A DNA stretch of 5,158 nt from an uncultured Ruminococcus sp. Lineage in GTDB: Bacteria; Bacillota; Clostridia; Oscillospirales; Ruminococcaceae. The translations under genes and the position numbers were made by a program. Below the pieces are notes generated by a model, which saw only the letters and a program-made list of their open reading frames with translations, searched no databases and was not told where the DNA came from. Position 1 is the stretch's first letter; the number at the start of each line of letters is the position of its first letter. Location: NCBI GenBank assembly GCA_946544695.1, contig CAMNMO010000229.1, forward strand, positions 1 to 5,158, in the 5' to 3' direction. Positions 5,055 through 5,158 of this stretch are shown here, one piece after another.

Positions 5055-5158
5055 ATGAGCAAAGTAACAATTATCGACCACCCCCTTATCCAGCACAAGA
5101 TATCACTGTTGAGAGATGAAAACACAGGCACAAGAGACTTCCGCATACTGGTGGAGGA
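5055..5158 (+). CDS. upp: Uracil phosphoribosyltransferase (5' part, cut by window edge)
   Basis: Only the first 34 codons and two more bases are in the window. The N-terminus MSKVTIIDHPLIQHKISLLR, followed by DENTGTRDFRILVE, matches the Upp start pattern (DHPLIQHKL, then R-E/D-x-x-T-G/S-T-x-x-F-R) known from Bacillus and E. coli enzymes. The full enzyme, about 210 residues, joins uracil and PRPP to give UMP and pyrophosphate in the cytoplasm. The PRPP-binding loop and uracil-binding motif lie beyond the edge. The start follows GTGAGG (5040-5045) at nine bases. With the upstream permease it forms a uracil uptake and salvage cluster. A longer ORF in another frame that starts at 4886 overlaps this region and looks spurious. 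Confidence 0.9.
   Translation, partial: MSKVTIIDHPLIQHKISLLRDENTGTRDFRILVE

Noticed and set aside
4886..5119. A 77-codon forward ORF overlapping upp
   Set aside because: It overlaps upp in a different frame, covers the leader repeats and has no ribosome site or family resemblance.

Overview
The window looks like a chromosomal segment from a Gram-positive gut or rumen member of the Clostridia, most likely a Ruminococcus-like Oscillospirales genome. This rests on sigma-A type promoters, GGAGG ribosome sites, roughly balanced GC in genes with AT-rich spacers, and protein sequences of Firmicutes type. The organism is an inference; no database was searched.

Left part (1-1282): a LysR-family regulator reads leftward and leaves the window just before its stop codon. 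The divergent spacer holds a consensus promoter for it. It also holds a 143-bp MITE-like element (1012-1154) with perfect 16-bp terminal inverted repeats, a 38-bp perfect internal palindrome and an exact 9-bp target duplication. To the right of the element are a Crp/Fnr-type box and an extended -10 promoter.

Middle part (1283-2844): a two-gene operon encodes a Crp/Fnr-family regulator and an overlapping aldo-keto reductase with a full catalytic tetrad. It is closed by a strong intrinsic terminator. The Crp/Fnr box sits about 41.5 bp upstream of the predicted start site, which suggests autoregulation.

Right part (2845-5158): a uracil salvage cluster. A near-consensus promoter, with a perfect 17-bp palindrome upstream of it, drives a UraA/PyrP-type uracil permease. 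The permease overlaps by ATGA a small zinc-ribbon membrane protein whose frame is split at a run of eight A. After a 215-bp spacer, with its own possible promoter and a repeated palindromic motif, the uracil phosphoribosyltransferase gene upp begins and leaves the window. The permease would import uracil and Upp would convert it to UMP; the role of the zinc-ribbon protein is unknown.

The points most worth a second look are the MITE with intact target duplication, the split zinc-ribbon gene at a slippery A8 run, and the Crp/Fnr box placement.
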